Origin: Marinobacter salicampi
Lineage (GTDB): Bacteria > Pseudomonadota > Gammaproteobacteria > Pseudomonadales > Oleiphilaceae
DNA: 64,000 nt
Reading direction: 5' to 3'
Assembly: GCF_011074795.1 (NCBI RefSeq)
Contig: NZ_JAAMPF010000012.1
Span: 372,001-436,000 of the forward strand
Below, one piece after another: positions 8,943 to 19,459 of this stretch. Under the pieces are notes generated by a model. That model saw only the letters and a program-made list of their open reading frames with translations, was not told where the DNA came from and made no database searches. Each line of letters begins with the position of its first letter. Position 1 is the first letter of the stretch. Made by a program: the position numbers and the translations under genes.

Positions 8943-9187
8943 TAATAGACTCCATTCTGTAAAGAGATGTTTTTGGGCGCCCGGAACACTTGGATGCCGG
9001 GAGGGCTGCTAACTCATCCACCTGTATATCAAAAATGCGCGGGGAAAAATAAGTTTTCCGGGGATTATTTATCGACTCTGCCACCTTACCGACAAATCAA
9101 GGACGAACGGGGGCGAATGCGATGGAGCCTGAGAAAAACAGGGGCGGATCAAGCTGTTTGCGACAACACGAAGGCTGACAGATCCCG

Positions 9188-9218
9188 CCGGCCCCGCCCT
9201 CACATAGGGCGGAGCCGG
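9188..9218 (-). terminator. Stem-loop downstream of proX
   Basis: A 13-bp GC-rich stem with one mismatch (9188-9200 paired with 9206-9218, loop CACAT) lies 10 bases after the proX stop. No T-run follows on either side, so it may protect the mRNA 3' end rather than stop RNA polymerase. Confidence 0.45.
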
Positions 9219-9228
9219 ACAGGTATTC

Positions 9229-10239
9229 TTACTCCCCGGCGGCGCGGGCTTCTTTCAGCCAGCCGTCGAAGGTGTCACGGTTGGCTTCGATCCAGAGATC
9301 GGTGTGGCGCTGAATGTCTTCCTCGCTGTCCTGACCGTCGCGCATGGCAAGGTTCTGGCCACTGATGTCGTTGGCAGACAGTTTCATGATAGCGAACAGC
9401 TTCGCCGCTTCCGGATTGTTGTCAGCAAATTCCTGGTTGGCGATGATGCGCTGGTCGTTGGCCTGGAAGCCGTAGTTGGTGCCATCTTCCAGGGCAGTGT
9501 CGACGCCGTCCCGATCGCCGGGCAGTGATGAGAACGGCACTTCAAGCCAGACTACGTCGTCACCGGGAACCATGACACCGCTGACCCAGTATGGGGTCCA
9601 GGTGTAATAGAACACCGATTCACCCTGCTCGAAGCGGGTAATGGTGTCGGCGATTATTGCGGAGTAGGAGCCCTGGTTGTGGGTGATGCTGTCGCGGAGC
9701 TCATAGGCGTCCAGGTGGTGCTCGATCACTTCCTCACAGCCCCAGCCCGGCGTGCAGCCGGTCAGGTCAGCGGTGCCGTCGCCATCAGTGTCGAACAGGG
9801 CCGCTATCTCGGGGTCCTTGAATTGTTCGATGTTGGTGATGCCGTGCTTTTCAGCGGTCTTCTTGTCGATCAGGTAGCCCTGCAGGGCACCCGGTGAATA
9901 GACCCCTTCCCGGTAGATCTTGTCTTCACCGCCCGCCCGATTAAAAAAGTTGGTGTGCAGCGGATCCCAGTGGTCGGCCATAAAGGTCCCGTCGCCGTTT
10001 GCAATGGCGACATGGGCAGAGGCGTATTCGATCTCCTTGATGTCGCCAACCTCGTAGCCCAACTCCTCAAGCGCCCGGGACACCAGCAGTGTCTGGAAGG
10101 TTTCTTCCGCGATCGAGCTCTTGAGGGGTTGCACTTCGATACCCTCACCTGGCTTGTCAGCGGCCTGGAGGGAAATGCTTGTGGTCAGGAGGGTCGCTGT
10201 CGCAAGGGACAGCAGTGACTTATTCATAAAGGTGTTCAT
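9229..10239 (-). CDS. proX: Glycine betaine/proline ABC transporter, periplasmic binding protein
   Basis: A 336-residue secreted protein with a signal peptide (hydrophobic stretch ending S-L-Q-A, cut before A-D-K-P). It has the OpuAC/ProX fold, with the segments [26 protein letters not shown] and Y-Y-T-W-T-P-Y-W-V. The aromatic residues in these segments are those expected to cage the quaternary ammonium of betaine. It delivers the osmoprotectant to ProW/ProV. Its ATG overlaps the proW stop by four bases (ATGA), so the three genes form one operon in the order proV-proW-proX. An in-frame ATG at 10227 is less likely because AGGAG fits the start at 10239. Confidence 0.93.
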   Translation of the reverse strand: MNTFMNKSLLSLATATLLTTSISLQAADKPGEGIEVQPLKSSIAEETFQTLLVSRALEELGYEVGDIKEIEYASAHVAIANGDGTFMADHWDPLHTNFFNRAGGEDKIYREGVYSPGALQGYLIDKKTAEKHGITNIEQFKDPEIAALFDTDGDGTADLTGCTPGWGCEEVIEHHLDAYELRDSITHNQGSYSAIIADTITRFEQGESVFYYTWTPYWVSGVMVPGDDVVWLEVPFSSLPGDRDGVDTALEDGTNYGFQANDQRIIANQEFADNNPEAAKLFAIMKLSANDISGQNLAMRDGQDSEEDIQRHTDLWIEANRDTFDGWLKEARAAGE

Positions 10240-11375
10240 CGGGATGTTCTCCTCGGTATGAGTTTTCGAACAAGTGCGGCTGGGCCGCGGTCGTACCAGT
10301 TTCGGGTTCCCCGGCTACGTGAATTCTCACCCAGTGACTGGGTAAGACGGTCAAGAATGATGGCAAGCAGAACGATGCTCAGGCCGCCAACGGTGGCCAG
10401 GCCCATGTCCAGTCGACCGATGCCGCGAAGCACCATCTGGCCAAGTCCCCCGACGGCAATCATTGAAGCTATCACCACCATGGAAAGAGCCAGCATCAGG
10501 GTCTGGTTTACACCAGCCATAATGGTTGGCATGGCCAGTGGCAACTGAACCTTGAACAGCAACTGCCGTGGGCTTGCGCCAAACGAACGGGAAGCCTCCA
10601 CCAGATCCGAAGGCACCTGCCGGATGCCCAGGTTGGTCAGCCGGATCAGCGGCGGCAAAGCAAAGATGATGGTGACTACCACCCCCGGCACATTGCCAAT
10701 ACCGAACAGCATGACGATGGGCACCAGGTAGACGAAGGCGGGGGTGGTCTGCATGGCATCCAGAACCGGACGCATGGTAGCTGCAACGCGGTCATTGCGC
10801 GCCAGCCACACCCCGGTGGGCAGACCGATCACGACGCAGAAGATGACCGAGGTCAGCACCAGCGAGAGGGTCACCATGGCCTCCTGCCAGGCCCCGATAG
10901 CGCCCACTGCCACCAGAGACAGCAGTGTACCTACGGCCAGCGTGCGGCTGGCCATATGCCAGGCCAGAAGTGTGAAAATCAGGATAATGACAAGGGACGG
11001 TGTGGCCAGCAGGGCCGACTCGACGCCGCTTAACACCCCATCCACCGGCCACCGGACGGCCTGGAATACCGGCCGGAAATTGGTCACCACCCAGTCAAGG
11101 CCGCTATCGACCCAAGTGCCCAGCGGAATCCAGGCCTCGGCGAAGGGCTCCAGAATATCGAACTGTACTTCGGGAATGGGCTCATCACTTATCAGCCAGC
11201 TGTTGTCGCTGGCCTCCGGTGATTCTGAAGACCGGGAGCCACCCCAGGGATTGCTGCCCGACTCGGCCTGCTCGCCGGTTTTGCCCGAGTCCGTGAAGAG
11301 GTCGGAGCCCTCTTCGGCCCCGCTGCCTTGGTCTTCCTTACTGTTATCTGCCCACGGGTTTGAGGATTCTGTCAT
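10236..11375 (-). CDS. proW: Glycine betaine/proline ABC transporter, permease
   Basis: A 379-residue inner-membrane permease of the ProW/OpuAB family. The first 90 or so residues are hydrophilic, acidic and Ser/Gly-rich, a long cytoplasmic N-terminal extension also known from E. coli ProW. About six to seven membrane segments follow, with the permease-ATPase coupling loop around [24 protein letters not shown]. It moves betaine or proline betaine through the membrane using ProV. It overlaps proV and proX by ATGA at each end, indicating translational coupling. Confidence 0.93.
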   Translation of the reverse strand: MTESSNPWADNSKEDQGSGAEEGSDLFTDSGKTGEQAESGSNPWGGSRSSESPEASDNSWLISDEPIPEVQFDILEPFAEAWIPLGTWVDSGLDWVVTNFRPVFQAVRWPVDGVLSGVESALLATPSLVIILIFTLLAWHMASRTLAVGTLLSLVAVGAIGAWQEAMVTLSLVLTSVIFCVVIGLPTGVWLARNDRVAATMRPVLDAMQTTPAFVYLVPIVMLFGIGNVPGVVVTIIFALPPLIRLTNLGIRQVPSDLVEASRSFGASPRQLLFKVQLPLAMPTIMAGVNQTLMLALSMVVIASMIAVGGLGQMVLRGIGRLDMGLATVGGLSIVLLAIILDRLTQSLGENSRSRGTRNWYDRGPAALVRKLIPRRTSR

Positions 11376-12565
11376 GCGGCCTCTTTTTCTCTATCCAATG
11401 CCTTGAGAAGAATGGCCCGGGATACGACGCCGAGGTACTGGCCATCCTCCGCAACCACGGGCAAGGGAAAACCGGCGCCGGCCACCTGGCCGATCAGCTG
11501 GCTGAGTGGTGTATGGCCTTCCAGAGGCTGGGTCTCGAGGAAAGCGTCAGCGACCGAACCGCCCCGTTGTTGGGCATCCAGCAGGGATTCCATGGAAACC
11601 ACGCCCCGGAAGGCCTGGCTGGAGGTGACCACATAGCCATAATCCTGATCATTGCTGCGCACCCGCTCGATGGCCGCGGTCAGGCCGGCGCCTTCCCGCT
11701 CGATAATGGTGACTGCTTTCTTGCGGGCTATATCGGCGGCGGTGAAGATGGACGTGACGTCCACATTGCGAAAAAACGACTTCACGTATTCATTGGCCGG
11801 GTTCTTGAGGATTTCATCGGGGGCGCCTACCTGAACCACCTTGCCGCCCTGCATGATGGCAATGCGGTCGCCGATTCTCATGGCCTCGTCCAGGTCGTGG
11901 GAAATAAACACCACCGTGCGCTTGGACTTGGCCTGCAACTTGAGCAGCTCGTCCTGCATTTCAGTACGGATAAGCGGATCCAGCGCGGAAAATGCCTCGT
12001 CCATCAGCATGACTTCAGGGTCGTTAGCAAGGGCGCGAGCCAGCCCTACCCTCTGCTGCATACCGCCGGAAAGCTCGTCGGGGTAGCTGTTCGCCACCGG
12101 CTCAAGCCCCACCTGGGCCAGGGCCGACAACGCCCTTTCCTCCCGCTCGGCCACCGGCATGCCCGCAAGTTCAAGGCCGAAGGCCGCGTTGCTGAGCACG
12201 GTCAGGTGGGGCATCAGGGCGAAGGACTGGAACACCATGCTGATCTGCTTGCGGCGTACTTCCCGCAAAGCCTCTGGCGACATGGCGGCAATATCCTTGT
12301 CGTTAAAGAGGATCTTGCCGGAGGTGGGATCAATCAGCCGGTTCAGGAGGCGAACCATGGTGGACTTGCCGGAGCCGGACAGCCCCATGATGACAAAGAT
12401 CTCGCCCTCACGGATATCGAAGGAGGCGTCCTGAACCCCGACCGTCTGGCCGGTTTTCTCGAAAATGGCGTCTTTATCCAGGCCCTGCTCGAGAAGCTGA
12501 AAGGCTTTTTCCGGCTCGTCACCGAAAATCTTGTACACGTTCCTGATGGACAATTTGTACGTCAT
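11372..12565 (-). CDS. proV: Glycine betaine/proline ABC transporter, ATP-binding subunit
   Basis: A 397-residue ABC ATPase: Walker [10 protein letters not shown] (about residue 70), signature L-S-G-G-M-Q-Q-R-V, Walker [14 protein letters not shown]. The last 120 residues form a tandem CBS module. In the OpuA/ProV family this regulates transport in response to ionic strength or cyclic di-AMP, but the ligand here is unknown. It is the first gene of proVWX. About 170 bp separate it from the next gene upstream and should hold the promoter. No convincing osmotic promoter motif was recognised. Confidence 0.93.
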   Translation of the reverse strand: MTYKLSIRNVYKIFGDEPEKAFQLLEQGLDKDAIFEKTGQTVGVQDASFDIREGEIFVIMGLSGSGKSTMVRLLNRLIDPTSGKILFNDKDIAAMSPEALREVRRKQISMVFQSFALMPHLTVLSNAAFGLELAGMPVAEREERALSALAQVGLEPVANSYPDELSGGMQQRVGLARALANDPEVMLMDEAFSALDPLIRTEMQDELLKLQAKSKRTVVFISHDLDEAMRIGDRIAIMQGGKVVQVGAPDEILKNPANEYVKSFFRNVDVTSIFTAADIARKKAVTIIEREGAGLTAAIERVRSNDQDYGYVVTSSQAFRGVVSMESLLDAQQRGGSVADAFLETQPLEGHTPLSQLIGQVAGAGFPLPVVAEDGQYLGVVSRAILLKALDREKEAA

Positions 12566-12735
12566 CTAGGGCTCTCGGTGGCTTTACTGCGTGTCTTTAG
12601 CCTCCTCATTTCTGCGACACATGTCAAACCGGTAATCTTTTACGGAGCTCTCAAGGACAGAATACGGGCTGGCAGTTGACTCTGGGTCAGTCAGCTTAAC
12701 CGACAGTTAATCTCTTTCTTTCCTTAACGGGCTGG

Positions 12736-14079
12736 CTAGGCTGAGAGGCCCGTTACCTTCTCAACAGGTTCATAAAAACAGAGCCGGTTGGAGCCGGATT
12801 TTTTGGCCTTGTACATGGCCTGATCGGCAGCGTTCAACAAGTCCTCCGGAGAGGCGGCATCCTGGGGAAAAAAGGTCGCACCGATGCTGACGGATATCCG
12901 GACCGGCTTTTCGGCAATCTGAAACGGCATCGCAAGGGCATCAATAATGGTCCGGGCCACCAACTCGACATGCTCGCGCTGCCTGGCACCGGAGAGGATA
13001 ACGGTGAATTCGTCACCACCCAGCCGGGCAACGGTATCATCTTCCCGAACACAGTCGGTCAGTCGCTCTGCCACATCCACCAGAAGTCGGTCGCCCGCCT
13101 CGTGGCCCAGGGAATCGTTGATCTCCTTGAAGCCATCCAGATCCATGAAGAGTACCGCCAGGGGCAAACTGCTGCGCTTTGCGTGTTTTGTTTCCTGCTC
13201 CAGACGATCCAGGAACAGGCGACGGTTAGGCAGGCCAGTCAGAAGATCATGGTGTGCGTTATGCCATATCTGCTCTTCTGCCAGCGCCTGTGCCGTGATG
13301 TCCCGCGCGATACAGACGGTAGCTTCAGTGTTGCTGTACTGGTCCAGTACCGGGGCCAGCAGGTACTCGAACTTTTCCCCGTGACCCGAGGCGAAGGTAT
13401 GAACGAATTTGCCGCGATAGGTTGCGTGCTCGGCAACCACTTTTTCCAGATTGCGCTGGAAGTCCGACGCAAATGAGAAGCCAAGATCAAAGGTAGACTT
13501 GCCCATGATCTCCTCGCGCTTCAGGGCGAACAGGTCCGCTGTCGCCTTGTTGGCATAGACAAAGCGGCCCTCGAGATCCAGCACGTAGATCGGGTCGGGG
13601 GAGGCTACCAGGATGGCGCCGAACAGCCGCGTTTCCATCTCCTTGACTGTGGCGTACTGTTCAAGGGATTCAGCAACAGCCTGGTCGATGGCTTCGTGGA
13701 AGCGGGTCAACTCCTCAAGCTGCTGGCGGGCAATTGTTGGTGATGCCTTGGTCCATTGGGAGACCACGCTGGCACGCAGGGCACGGAACTCGGATACCGT
13801 CTCATTGACGCTGAAGCCGCTGGTCTGCCGGTCCCCGCCGTGCACCTCTGCCCAGGATATCTCCTCATCCTTCGGCTCATGCCCCCGGGATTTGGCCACC
13901 TGCTCTGACTCACTCTGATCGGAATCGAGATCGTCAGCAATCTCGAGGAGCATGTCCCTGGCGTGATCACGCAGCCCGGTCTTGTCCATACGTCTGGCAT
14001 GAAGAAGGGTTTCGGCAAACTCCTCCCAGTCCTGAAGAATCGGCTCTATTTCAGCCCGAATAAAATCAGCTAATCGCAT
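12736..14079 (-). CDS. RsbRD-like sensor, PAS and GGDEF diguanylate cyclase
   Basis: A 447-residue cytoplasmic protein. Residues 1 to about 145 look like an RsbRD/histidine-kinase N-terminal helical sensor (D-W-E-E-F-A-E-T-L-L...L-R-D-H-A-R-D-M-L-L-E-I-A). A PAS domain follows (about 150-275, S-P-D-P-I-Y-V-L-D-L-E-G-R-F-V-Y-A-N), then a GGDEF domain (about 280-440) with intact R-L-G-G-D-E-F and an RxxD I-site (REDD) five residues before it. It should make cyclic di-GMP from GTP and be feedback-inhibited. No EAL domain is present. It is a single gene, and a PilZ-domain gene, encoding a typical cyclic di-GMP receptor, lies about 400 bp upstream on the same strand. Confidence 0.9.
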   Translation of the reverse strand: MRLADFIRAEIEPILQDWEEFAETLLHARRMDKTGLRDHARDMLLEIADDLDSDQSESEQVAKSRGHEPKDEEISWAEVHGGDRQTSGFSVNETVSEFRALRASVVSQWTKASPTIARQQLEELTRFHEAIDQAVAESLEQYATVKEMETRLFGAILVASPDPIYVLDLEGRFVYANKATADLFALKREEIMGKSTFDLGFSFASDFQRNLEKVVAEHATYRGKFVHTFASGHGEKFEYLLAPVLDQYSNTEATVCIARDITAQALAEEQIWHNAHHDLLTGLPNRRLFLDRLEQETKHAKRSSLPLAVLFMDLDGFKEINDSLGHEAGDRLLVDVAERLTDCVREDDTVARLGGDEFTVILSGARQREHVELVARTIIDALAMPFQIAEKPVRISVSIGATFFPQDAASPEDLLNAADQAMYKAKKSGSNRLCFYEPVEKVTGLSA

Positions 14080-14493
14080 TATTCACCTGCATGTGTTGGC
14101 CTGGATAAGCACAGAAGGGATCGGGAGAGGCTTTGGGCCCACGCCCTGTGTCGTCACTGTTTCTTCGGCCATACTCAGCAAGCTGAAGCAGTATCTTCCG
14201 TGATCCGGAACCCCGGCGTTACCCTAACACGGCTAGTCACTTCAGAAGATGAAGCTTTGGGCATGTCGGGTGCCAGGGATTGCCTTACATGACGCGTGGC
14301 GTTGACTGCAGTCACATCCGTCAATAGCAAGCGATACAGGAAAGGCCTGTTTTGGGATGTTGACTGAAACTCTTGTGAACGGAGCCCTGCAGGAAACAGG
14401 GCCCTTCTGAACGTTCTGGAGTGGGGCGAGTTCGATGACCAGCTTGGGGCCGGCCACGAACAGGATGGTCAGACCGCGCCGACGGCATGGTCC
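14080..14493. other. Intergenic region, no gene recognised
   Basis: 414 bases between the PilZ and GGDEF genes. It contains a small hairpin (GCCCTG/CAGGGC around 14384-14403, 7-base loop) without a T-run, and open frames of up to 71 codons without ribosome-binding site or recognisable protein. It presumably holds the promoter of the GGDEF gene. Confidence 0.4.
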
Positions 14494-14853
14494 CTAGACT
14501 GCAAAGACATCTCGGAATGTCCGGTCGACACTACCAGATTGGGCATCCAGTAAGGCCTGAATACCGGGATTGTCCACCTCGCTTTCACTGTCGTGTTCAA
14601 ACTCCATCGCCAGGCCTTCGTCGGTTTTGCGTACCACCACGGCGGCGATGCGTCGGGGCACATCGCGATCTTTTTCCGGAACCCGGAATTCGACTTCCAG
14701 TTTCTGGTGCAAGCCCACCTCGGCAAAATCGGTGACCATAAACATGCCGCGCTTGCTCACATCCCGAAGCCTGCCCGTCGCTATGGGAAGGCCGCGTTTA
14801 TAGACCAGAAGGCTTTTACCAACCGGGAGTCGTTGGCTGAGTCGATGTTCCAT
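14494..14853 (-). CDS. PilZ-domain protein
   Basis: A 119-residue protein made almost entirely of one PilZ domain. It starts H-R-L-S-Q-R-L-P, shows the conserved D-V-S-K-R-G-M-F segment (the D/NxSxxG motif) and ends in strands such as A-A-V-V-V-R-K-T-D-E-G-L-A-M-E-F. PilZ domains bind cyclic di-GMP through an RxxxR motif plus D/NxSxxG. The N-terminal arginines (R4, R8) have the right spacing. It could be the effector of one of the two diguanylate cyclases in the window. AAGGAT precedes the ATG at 14853. It appears to be monocistronic. Confidence 0.85.
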   Translation of the reverse strand: MEHRLSQRLPVGKSLLVYKRGLPIATGRLRDVSKRGMFMVTDFAEVGLHQKLEVEFRVPEKDRDVPRRIAAVVVRKTDEGLAMEFEHDSESEVDNPGIQALLDAQSGSVDRTFRDVFAV

Positions 14854-15418
14854 TGCTTTATCCTTACCTGCTGCTCAACAGGATGTGTGGTTATTGGCCT
14901 ATCAAAATCTGATATCCACACCGACTATTGCTATTCACTTTCAAGCGATAAAACACAAACGACCAATCGGCACATCGTGAATTGAGGCCCACGATTCCTT
15001 CTATAAAGCCGCCATAAACGCCTCTACAAACCAGGATTTCGCCTGCCTCTTCTATAAGAATAACCCTGTTCATCAGGTCGTGGATTAACCTGAGTCAAAA
15101 AAAGGCCAGAAGTTTGTCACCCCTTAAATCGACGTGAACCGGGAATCAGATCAGCTTGGTCGCGGGCTTCGATTCACCTGAAAGCGAAGCCCTGCCAGAG
15201 GATCACAGGAGGTGAAATAGGGGTAGCGCAAGAGCCCATCACGGCGTCATTGTCCTGAGCACCGGATTCAGCCTAAACTTGCCTTAGATCACTAATTCAG
15301 GGTCTTGTTAATTGTAATGTAGCAAGGAAAGCTCCGGAGGAAAGGCCATGGTTCCAGGGATCGGAAACACGCAAGCGGAGGTGCCGCAAAAAAAGCCTGG
15401 CGCACAAGGGTCAGCCTG
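14854..15418. other. Intergenic region upstream of glgA
   Basis: 565 bases between the divergent PilZ and glgA genes. Part is AT-richer than its surroundings (about 14880-15110). No reading frame with a ribosome-binding site or recognisable product, no tRNA and no convincing riboswitch fold was seen. It should contain the promoters of both flanking genes. Confidence 0.4.
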
Positions 15419-16882
15419 ATGCGGATCCTCTTCGCGACCAGTGAGCTCTACCCACTGATCAAGACCGGGGGCCTTGCCGATGTGTCGGCAGCGCTCCCCA
15501 GCAGTCTCGCCAGCATGGGACATTCGCTCACTGTGCTGCTGCCCGGCTACCTGCCGGTGCTCGAGCAGGCCCGCGAGCAGGGTGCCCGTATCCTGACAGA
15601 CCTTTTCATCATGGACTACCCGGTCACCCTCTGGGCTACTACCCTTCCGGGCACCGAGGTTAGTGTCTGGCTGGTGGATATACCCGGAATATTCGATCGC
15701 CAGGGCGGCCCCTACCAGGATATAACCGGACGTGACTGGGAGGACAATGCCTGGCGTTTCCGATTGTTTGCCGAGGTAGCCAGGAGGCTGGCGACGGCAG
15801 AGTCACCGCTGGGGTCCGGGCGGCCCGATATCGTCCACTGCAACGACTGGCAGACCGGCCTGATTCCGGTTCTGCTCAGCATGACTCCCGGCTCACCGCC
15901 CACCGTCTTCACCGTACATAATCTGGCCTACGCCGGGCTCTTTTCCCGGGACACCTTCGATCGACTGGCTCTCCCCGGCGAGCTGTGGCATCCGGATGCC
16001 CTTGAGTTCCATGGCCGCCTGTCACTCATCAAGGGTGGTCTGGTCTACGGTGACCAGCTCACCACCGTGAGCCCGCGCTACGCCGAGGAAATCCAGCAGC
16101 CGCCTATGGGCTACGGACTTGAGGGACTGCTCAGGCATCGGGGTGACCGGCTGAGGGGTATCGTTAACGGGATAGACGAACGGCAATGGGATCCTGCCCA
16201 CGACCCCTACCTCTTCATGACCTACGATGCCGGGCGCCTTAATGGCAAGGCCCTTTGCAAGGCCGACCTGCAACAGACAACCGGTCTGGCCTGTGAGCCA
16301 GATACACCGCTGGTGGGCTTTGTGGGGAGACTGGTGGAGCAGAAAGGTGTCGATCTGATTGAAGATATGATTCCCAGGCTGGTGGCCGCCGGCTGCCAGG
16401 TGGTGTTGCTGGGCTCCGGTGACCGGGCAGCGGAACAGGCCCTCGCCAGCAAAGCTCTGCAACATTCCTCGCGGGTAGCCGTGTCGCTGGGATATGACGA
16501 GGCACTGGCGCACCGGATCACCGCCGGCGCCGATATCTTTCTGATGCCCTCCCGCTTCGAACCCTGCGGCCTGAACCAGATGTACAGCATGCGCTATGGC
16601 ACCCTGCCCGTAGTACATGACGTCGGCGGCCTGCACGATACCGTACGGGACCCCGAATTTGACGGCCTGGAACGGGGCACCGGCTTTGTCTTCGGCAGCG
16701 ATTCCGCTGCTGAATGCTGGCACGCCCTGACCCGGGCACTGGCCCTCTACCGGCAACCGCAGCACTGGCAGCGCATGATGTTTAACGGTATGAGCCAGGA
16801 TTTCTCATGGCGCCGAAGCGCTGAGCAGTATCTTGATATTTACCGGTCCCTGCATAACCGGACCCTGAATAAGAGGAACTGA
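15419..16882 (+). CDS. glgA: Glycogen synthase
   Basis: A 487-residue GT5 glycosyltransferase that extends alpha-1,4-glucan from ADP-glucose. The N-terminal K-T-G-G-L-A-D-V motif binds ADP-glucose. The second Rossmann domain has V-G-F-V-G-R-L-V-E-Q-K-G and the catalytic loop P-S-R-F-E-P-C-G-L-N-Q-M-Y (Glu of the E-x7-E type). Length is normal for GlgA (about 480). The start ATG follows AAGGG at 15407-15411. It lies one base ahead of the phosphorylase gene (stop at 16882, next ATG at 16884), so synthesis and degradation of glycogen are co-transcribed. No glgC or branching-enzyme gene is in this window. Confidence 0.94.
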   Translation: MRILFATSELYPLIKTGGLADVSAALPSSLASMGHSLTVLLPGYLPVLEQAREQGARILTDLFIMDYPVTLWATTLPGTEVSVWLVDIPGIFDRQGGPYQDITGRDWEDNAWRFRLFAEVARRLATAESPLGSGRPDIVHCNDWQTGLIPVLLSMTPGSPPTVFTVHNLAYAGLFSRDTFDRLALPGELWHPDALEFHGRLSLIKGGLVYGDQLTTVSPRYAEEIQQPPMGYGLEGLLRHRGDRLRGIVNGIDERQWDPAHDPYLFMTYDAGRLNGKALCKADLQQTTGLACEPDTPLVGFVGRLVEQKGVDLIEDMIPRLVAAGCQVVLLGSGDRAAEQALASKALQHSSRVAVSLGYDEALAHRITAGADIFLMPSRFEPCGLNQMYSMRYGTLPVVHDVGGLHDTVRDPEFDGLERGTGFVFGSDSAAECWHALTRALALYRQPQHWQRMMFNGMSQDFSWRRSAEQYLDIYRSLHNRTLNKRN

Positions 16883-16883
16883 C

Positions 16884-19421
16884 ATGCCCGGCACACCTTT
16901 TGAACTCGAGGTTCGTTCACGTTTACCACAAGCACTCACCAGGCTCAACGAACTGGCCGGAAACCTTTTATACAGCTGGAACCACGACGTCCGCCATCTG
17001 TTCTCACGCCTCGATCCGGACCTGTGGCGCTTGTGTGGACACAACCCCCGGATTTTTCTGCGACGAATCTCCCAGGAAAAGCTCGACCACGCCAGTACGG
17101 ACCGAAACTACCTCGCAGACCTCAACCGGGTATTAGGCGTTTACGACGCCTACCGTGTTCTTGCGCCCAGACCCGAAGTGCTCGATCAGATTGACCCCGG
17201 GTCGGATCTTGTGGCCTATTTTTCAGCCGAGTTCGGATTTCACGAGAGCTTTCCCATCTATTCCGGTGGGCTGGGCATCCTGGCCGCAGACCATTGCAAG
17301 GCCGCCAGCGACCTGGGCTTGCCCTTCGTGGCTGTGGGCCTGCTCTACCAGGAAGGCTTCTTCATCCAAAGTATTGATGGCGAGGGCAGCCAGCAGGTCC
17401 GATGGCATCGTCATTCCGGCGATGACCTTCCTGTCAGTCCCGCATTAACTGATGCCGGTGAGCACCTTATCGTCGAGGTGCCGCTGCCGGGACGCATTAT
17501 CCGGGTCGGCGTGTGGGAGGCGATGGCGGGAAATAACCCGCTATACCTGCTGGATACCTGCGTCGATGGCAACAGCGAAGAAGACCGTCGCATCACCCTG
17601 CAGCTTTACGGTGGCGATGAGGAAACCCGCATCCAGCAGGAGCTTGTTCTGGGCATTGGCGGCGTGCGCGCCCTGCTCGCCCTGGGGTTGGCACCCACGG
17701 TCTGGCACATCAACGAGGGCCATGCGGCTTTCCTGATTCTCGAGCGCTGCGCAGAGTTCGTCGAAAGTGGCCTGTCTTTCGAAGCAGCATTGGAGGTCGT
17801 GGCCTCATCCACTCTATTCACAACCCACACCCCGGTGCCGGCCGGACACGATATTTTCCATATTGAGCTTTTTCGCAAGTATCTTTTTGGCCTCGGCGAC
17901 AGGCTCGGCATCAGCTTCGAAGCTCTGTTCCAACTGGGGACAATTCCCGGTGGTCAGACCTTCAATATGACTCTGCTTGGCCTGCGGGGGTCCCGTTATC
18001 ACAACGGCGTAAGCCGCCTCCACGGCACCGTCGCCGCTGCCATGGAGGCAGATCTCTGGCCCCAGGTCCCGCCAGAGGACAACCCCATCACCTACATCAC
18101 CAACGGCGTGCACGTGCCTACCTTCCTGGCCCGGGAGTGGTCCAACCTGTTTGACATGCAGGCCCCGAACTGGCGGGAAGAGCTGCGTAACGTCCGCTTC
18201 TGGGATTTCCTCGACCGGGTGCCTGACTATCACTACTGGAGCGTCCACAAGACGCTCAAGCAACAGATGCTTGATTATGTCCGGCGTCACGTTGAACGCC
18301 AGCACCGTCGCAACGGTACCAGCGTGGCAACGACTCGTCGCACCACAGCAGCTCTATGCAAACCCGACCGCGACCTGCTGGTAATCGGCTTTGCACGTCG
18401 TTTCGCAACTTACAAGCGGGCGACCCTGCTATTTTCCGACCCGGCGCGCCTGGAGCGGCTGATAGGGGACCCGGACCGTCCAGTCCTGGTGATTTTTGCA
18501 GGCAAGGCCCATCCCAGGGACAAACCCGGGCAGCAACTGATCAAGGTAATCCACGAACTGTCACAGAGCCCGCAATTCATCGGCCGGGTATTGCTGCTTG
18601 AGGGCTATGACCAGGCCATGGCCCGCCAGCTGCTGGCGGGGGTGGATGTCTGGCTGAACACACCGGAGTACCCTATGGAAGCCTGCGGCACCTCGGGCCA
18701 GAAAGCCGCGATCAATGGCGCACTGAACCTGAGCGTACTGGATGGCTGGTGGGGCGAAGGTTATGAGGGCGATAATGGCTGGGCTATAACACCCAGAGAT
18801 ACCGAGCTTGACATGGCGTACCGTAACCTTGAGGAAGCCAAGGATCTGCTGGATATACTCGAGTACGAGGTCCTGCCACTGTACTTTGACCATGCCGGAC
18901 GGGACTATCCGAAAAAGTGGGTAACGGCATCAAAAGCAGCCATGAAGTCCATATTGCCTAGATTCAATGCCGAGCGGATGGTCATGGATTATCTCACCCG
19001 TTTTTACCGTCCCGCCGTCGGGCAACGGGCAAAAATGACAGCCAATGGGTACGAGGCCGCCCAGAATCTGTCGCAGTGGAAACAGAAAGTTCGCGAAGCA
19101 TGGCCAGAGGTTACCATCCGCGTCGCCGGGAAAATGCCCGGCCACTGCCATGGCGACGAACCAGTAACGTTTTCAGTGGCCGTTGAGCACCCGGGGCTGG
19201 ACGCCGACGATCTGCGCGTTGAGTGTGTCGTGGAGTCCGAGTCGCGCCACCCGGGCAGGGAGCCGGACCGCACCATCCTCCAGCTCAGTTACGAGGATGG
19301 TCTGTTCAGAGCCGGCTTTGAGCCGCCGTTCACGGGCCAGCAGGTTCTACGGGTTCGCGCCTACCCCTGGCATCCCATGCTGTCCCATCCTTTTGAGATG
19401 GGCTGCATGGTTTGGGTATAG
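16884..19421 (+). CDS. glgP: Alpha-glucan phosphorylase (GlgP, DUF3417 type)
   Basis: An 845-residue phosphorylase of the GT35 clan, bearing the DUF3417 N-terminal domain ([16 protein letters not shown], residues 17-33) typical of the short glycogen/maltodextrin phosphorylase type. It releases glucose-1-phosphate from alpha-1,4-glucan with phosphate and pyridoxal phosphate. The PLP-lysine region is recognisable at [13 protein letters not shown] (about residue 610). The substrate loop includes [23 protein letters not shown] precedes the ATG. It is translationally close to glgA and shares its operon, so storage and mobilisation are controlled together. Confidence 0.92.
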   Translation: MPGTPFELEVRSRLPQALTRLNELAGNLLYSWNHDVRHLFSRLDPDLWRLCGHNPRIFLRRISQEKLDHASTDRNYLADLNRVLGVYDAYRVLAPRPEVLDQIDPGSDLVAYFSAEFGFHESFPIYSGGLGILAADHCKAASDLGLPFVAVGLLYQEGFFIQSIDGEGSQQVRWHRHSGDDLPVSPALTDAGEHLIVEVPLPGRIIRVGVWEAMAGNNPLYLLDTCVDGNSEEDRRITLQLYGGDEETRIQQELVLGIGGVRALLALGLAPTVWHINEGHAAFLILERCAEFVESGLSFEAALEVVASSTLFTTHTPVPAGHDIFHIELFRKYLFGLGDRLGISFEALFQLGTIPGGQTFNMTLLGLRGSRYHNGVSRLHGTVAAAMEADLWPQVPPEDNPITYITNGVHVPTFLAREWSNLFDMQAPNWREELRNVRFWDFLDRVPDYHYWSVHKTLKQQMLDYVRRHVERQHRRNGTSVATTRRTTAALCKPDRDLLVIGFARRFATYKRATLLFSDPARLERLIGDPDRPVLVIFAGKAHPRDKPGQQLIKVIHELSQSPQFIGRVLLLEGYDQAMARQLLAGVDVWLNTPEYPMEACGTSGQKAAINGALNLSVLDGWWGEGYEGDNGWAITPRDTELDMAYRNLEEAKDLLDILEYEVLPLYFDHAGRDYPKKWVTASKAAMKSILPRFNAERMVMDYLTRFYRPAVGQRAKMTANGYEAAQNLSQWKQKVREAWPEVTIRVAGKMPGHCHGDEPVTFSVAVEHPGLDADDLRVECVVESESRHPGREPDRTILQLSYEDGLFRAGFEPPFTGQQVLRVRAYPWHPMLSHPFEMGCMVWV

Positions 19422-19434
19422 GTAGTGTGTGCAA

Positions 19435-19459
19435 ACCCCGCTTGTATCGAAAGCGGGGT
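19435..19459. terminator. Bidirectional stem-loop between glgP and the DMT gene
   Basis: Perfect 9-bp stem (19435-19443 with 19451-19459), 7-base loop, between two convergent genes. The T-runs are short (TTT on the reverse strand), so termination strength is uncertain. The stem overlaps the first base of the DMT stop codon. Confidence 0.5.

Noticed and set aside
14383..14403. GCCCTG/CAGGGC hairpin as a terminator
   Set aside because: No T-run on either side and about 90 bases away from the nearest gene end.
14242..14457. Reverse-strand 71-codon frame with a hydrophobic start
   Set aside because: GTG start without ribosome-binding site, no recognisable sequence, and the frame is not supported by a neighbour.
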